NCBI GenBank assembly: GCA_028023455.1
Contig: JAQFVV010012668.1
Coordinates: 1,219,660 to 1,283,659, forward strand
Direction: 5' to 3'
Source of the DNA: Epiperipatus broadwayi
Lineage: Eukaryota; Onychophora; Udeonychophora; Euonychophora; Peripatidae
DNA: 64,000 nucleotides
Shown: positions 61,984 to 64,000 of the stretch, one piece after another
Layout: every line of letters begins with the position of its first letter
Position numbering within the stretch: position 1 is the first letter of the stretch
Notes under the pieces: model-generated
What the model was told of the DNA's origin: nothing
Databases searched by the model: none
Seen by the model: the letters and a program-made list of their open reading frames with translations, nothing else
Position numbers and translations under genes: made by a program

Positions 61984-62640
61984 TGCTTTACTTTTGTTTA
62001 TAGATTCTATGCTGAAATCTGCACTGTCATTTGATTCATTGACAAAACTGGATTATAGAAAATATTTAGGGGGTAAAATCTTTAAACCCTTAGGTTTTAA
62101 ATAAAAAAACTCTGAATATTTTTAACAAACTAAGATTTAAAAATCCACTCAATGTCAGCATTCCAAATAGGTTTTGCACCATTTAGCAAAGCCGTTGAGT
62201 TTTCATTAATTTGAGTATTTTGATAATATTATTATGCTAATTTAAGATAGCATTAAAATTAATGAATTGAGTTTTTATTTCTCTCAATGTCTAAATAGTT
62301 AACATTAAAAAAAACTGCTGACCAGTTGAAATAGTGGAAAAGATTAGTTTAAAAAAAAAACAAAACAATACAAAACACTGAAAATAATAAATACAAATCA
62401 GGAAAATTATTTTAAAAAAGCTTAAAACAACACAATTGTATAATTTGACTGACTATAATTTTATAAGAGCTTTATGACTATACTTTTATATATTTTTTAA
62501 CTTCCTACACATCTAAATTAAGTTGAATCTGAAAATTTTAAAATATTATATTCACATTATTTTAATCACACGTAAATTAATAAATATTTACAATGTTTAT
62601 ATTATTTCTATCAAAATCATTCTACCCAAATTTATTTCAA
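61984..62640. other. 5' flank of the LINE and AT-rich DNA
   Basis: The ORF1 frame is open upstream of Met 61,983 to about 62,053, then closed. Beyond that no feature was found; the 5' end of the element is probably near 62,050. Confidence 0.4.
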
Positions 62641-63960
62641 TGATCAATTTCATCCATTATATATATTTCTTTCTATATTAGTAATCTGATCAGATGCTGA
62701 TTTTTAATTCATTACAATCAATCTTTACTTGTTCCTTTTTTTTTTCTGACCAACATTTTTAAAAACTTTTTAAACATTTATCTTTAATCCAATTTTCTTA
62801 TTTTCATCTGATAGCTCTTAAACTATTTTCTAAGATTCTGAAGCATTATTTACAAAACAAGCATATTATTGAAAAATTTAAATAACTTCACTACACTCTA
62901 TTTTTTTTATTATTTCTTTTATTTTCCATTTTAATCCAAAAAATACTTCTGGTAAGACTTAGATAAAACATTTTAGATATCATGTCATACACAATTAAGT
63001 TTTCTTAGTATTACTTTGCAATTTAAGCAGTAATGTTGCTTTTTGATATTCTTCAGAATTTGACTACTTCCTGGGTCCATTTTATTGCTACGTAAAGCTT
63101 TAATTATCATATAAATGAATAAAGTGAGATTTTTTTTGTACTCAAAAAATCCTATGCAAGACAGCTTCGTTAAAGTTTTCCATAACCATTCTTAACACTT
63201 TGTTATGCTTTATTGTGATAAAAAGTTCTAGTAGACAAATTATAGTGATCTCAGTAAAAATCTTGACTAGAACTAATGAAAGACTGATATGTATGCATTT
63301 TCTAACAATTTCTTAAATGTCAATAATGCTATTGCATTTTTTCAGTCATTAGGTACAACTTCATCATTTGAATTTTGATATATAGTTGTGGCAACAAATT
63401 ATCAATTTCATTTAAAATACTTTACATTTCAAAAAAGATTGTCGTATTTGTAAAAATTGCTTTAATTTCCTTTATATTTATTTGTAGAACTTTTCATAAA
63501 ATATTCCTTCTTTATTATTGATGAAACAATTTTCATTTCAATACTAAAATGTTATCTACAACTTTTGGAACTTTTATTTTCTTCTGCAGTTTTTATTACC
63601 AATTCAAAGTCACATTTTCCTATGTTATAATTAATATTATTTGTTATATTTTAGACAATATCTGAATCATTTGTTAATGAACTGGTTTATCTCAGCAAAA
63701 AAATTATTGGTATTTTTCCCCCCATCAGCTATCTATGTGATAGTCCTTAAAAAGTTATTTTCTCATTGAATTCATTCATAATTAAATTTCCTACAATGAA
63801 TCTATTAAGTATATTATGAAATTGTAAGTCAAAAAATATACAAACAAACTTGATCCTCATTTGCATATTTTGATATATATTTCCAATTCGGGTTTTTCTC
63901 AAAAAAATAAATAAAATAATAATAATAATAATACAATCCCGCATCAAATCTCTGCTGAGG
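62641..63960 (-). mobile_element. Decayed RTE-like LINE remnant
   Basis: The plus-strand text tracks fragment A at 20.95-21.45 kb block by block. Shared items include 'catttatctttaatcca', the 'gaagcattatttacaaaa' region, 'cttttattttccattttaatcc' and 'gatattcttcagaat'. Further right the composition parallels fragment B at 23.2-23.9 kb. Stops are too many to read a protein. It is the most decayed of the RTE pieces and may run past the window edge. Confidence 0.5.
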
Positions 63961-64000
63961 TAAGAAGCAATCCTTAAGTTCTCCGATATGAGTATTTATT

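Noticed and set aside
1-64000. CRISPR arrays, operons, prophage or bacterial defence systems
   Set aside because: No regularly spaced repeats, no ribosome-binding-site-led gene chains, and clear eukaryotic introns and retrotransposons.

Overview
This is a single window of AT-rich animal nuclear DNA with almost no coding sequence. Long AT-rich stretches, decayed non-LTR retrotransposons (L1/Tx1-like, RTE-like and a Jockey-like fragment), a tRNA-derived SINE, dispersed inverted repeats and an isolated spliced exon all point to the inside of large introns or intergenic space of an invertebrate. A mollusc, possibly a cephalopod, would fit, but the window alone cannot prove this. There are no bacterial operons, no phage genes and no CRISPR array.

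The one host protein-coding exon I can support is at 48,103-48,205 on the minus strand. It has good splice sites on both sides and encodes part of a semaphorin (Sema) domain, closest from memory to invertebrate class 2 semaphorins. The thousands of bases on either side are probably its introns. A weaker terminal-exon candidate is at 52,067-52,120 (minus). Two promoter-like, CpG-richer islands occur at about 16.6-17.7 kb (plus-strand TATA box, polypyrimidine initiator, start codon and splice donor) and 45.4-46.1 kb (two CCAAT-type boxes).

Layout. 0-1.2 kb: three clustered copies of a ~410-bp repeat in opposite orientations, with a fourth copy at 17.85 kb. 2.5-2.9 kb: LINE 3' remnant. 2.9-14.2 kb: featureless AT-rich DNA with a diverged tandem repeat at 13.1-13.7 kb. 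14.25-15.5 kb and 21.53-22.74 kb: an inverted pair of a ~1.2-kb unit ('R1') in which both copies keep a splice-acceptor/splice-donor-bounded segment. 20.45-24.93 kb: RTE-like LINE pieces, interrupted by R1 copy 2 with a ~200-bp RTE segment repeated on both sides. 31 kb: RTE-type 3' end (plus). 33.2-40.9 kb: an L1/Tx1-like LINE (minus) cut in two inside its reverse transcriptase by a ~4.6-kb insert. That insert has imperfect terminal inverted repeats and sits in a (TA)n target. 42.8-43.8 kb: LINE fragment. 43.8-44.4 kb: ~600-bp palindrome. 53.1-55.3 kb: Jockey-like LINE fragment with an adjacent SINE. 56.4-62.0 kb: a longer but mutated relative of the 33-41 kb LINE, with recognisable ORF1 (zinc knuckle) and ORF2 (endonuclease and reverse transcriptase). 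62.6-64 kb: another RTE remnant.

The best candidate for something undescribed is the 34.44-39.03 kb insert. It is compositionally distinct (many CpGs), has no recognisable transposase, carries terminal inverted repeats, and its excision in silico restores collinearity of the host LINE. The R1 inverted pair, with its conserved splice borders, is the second most interesting object.
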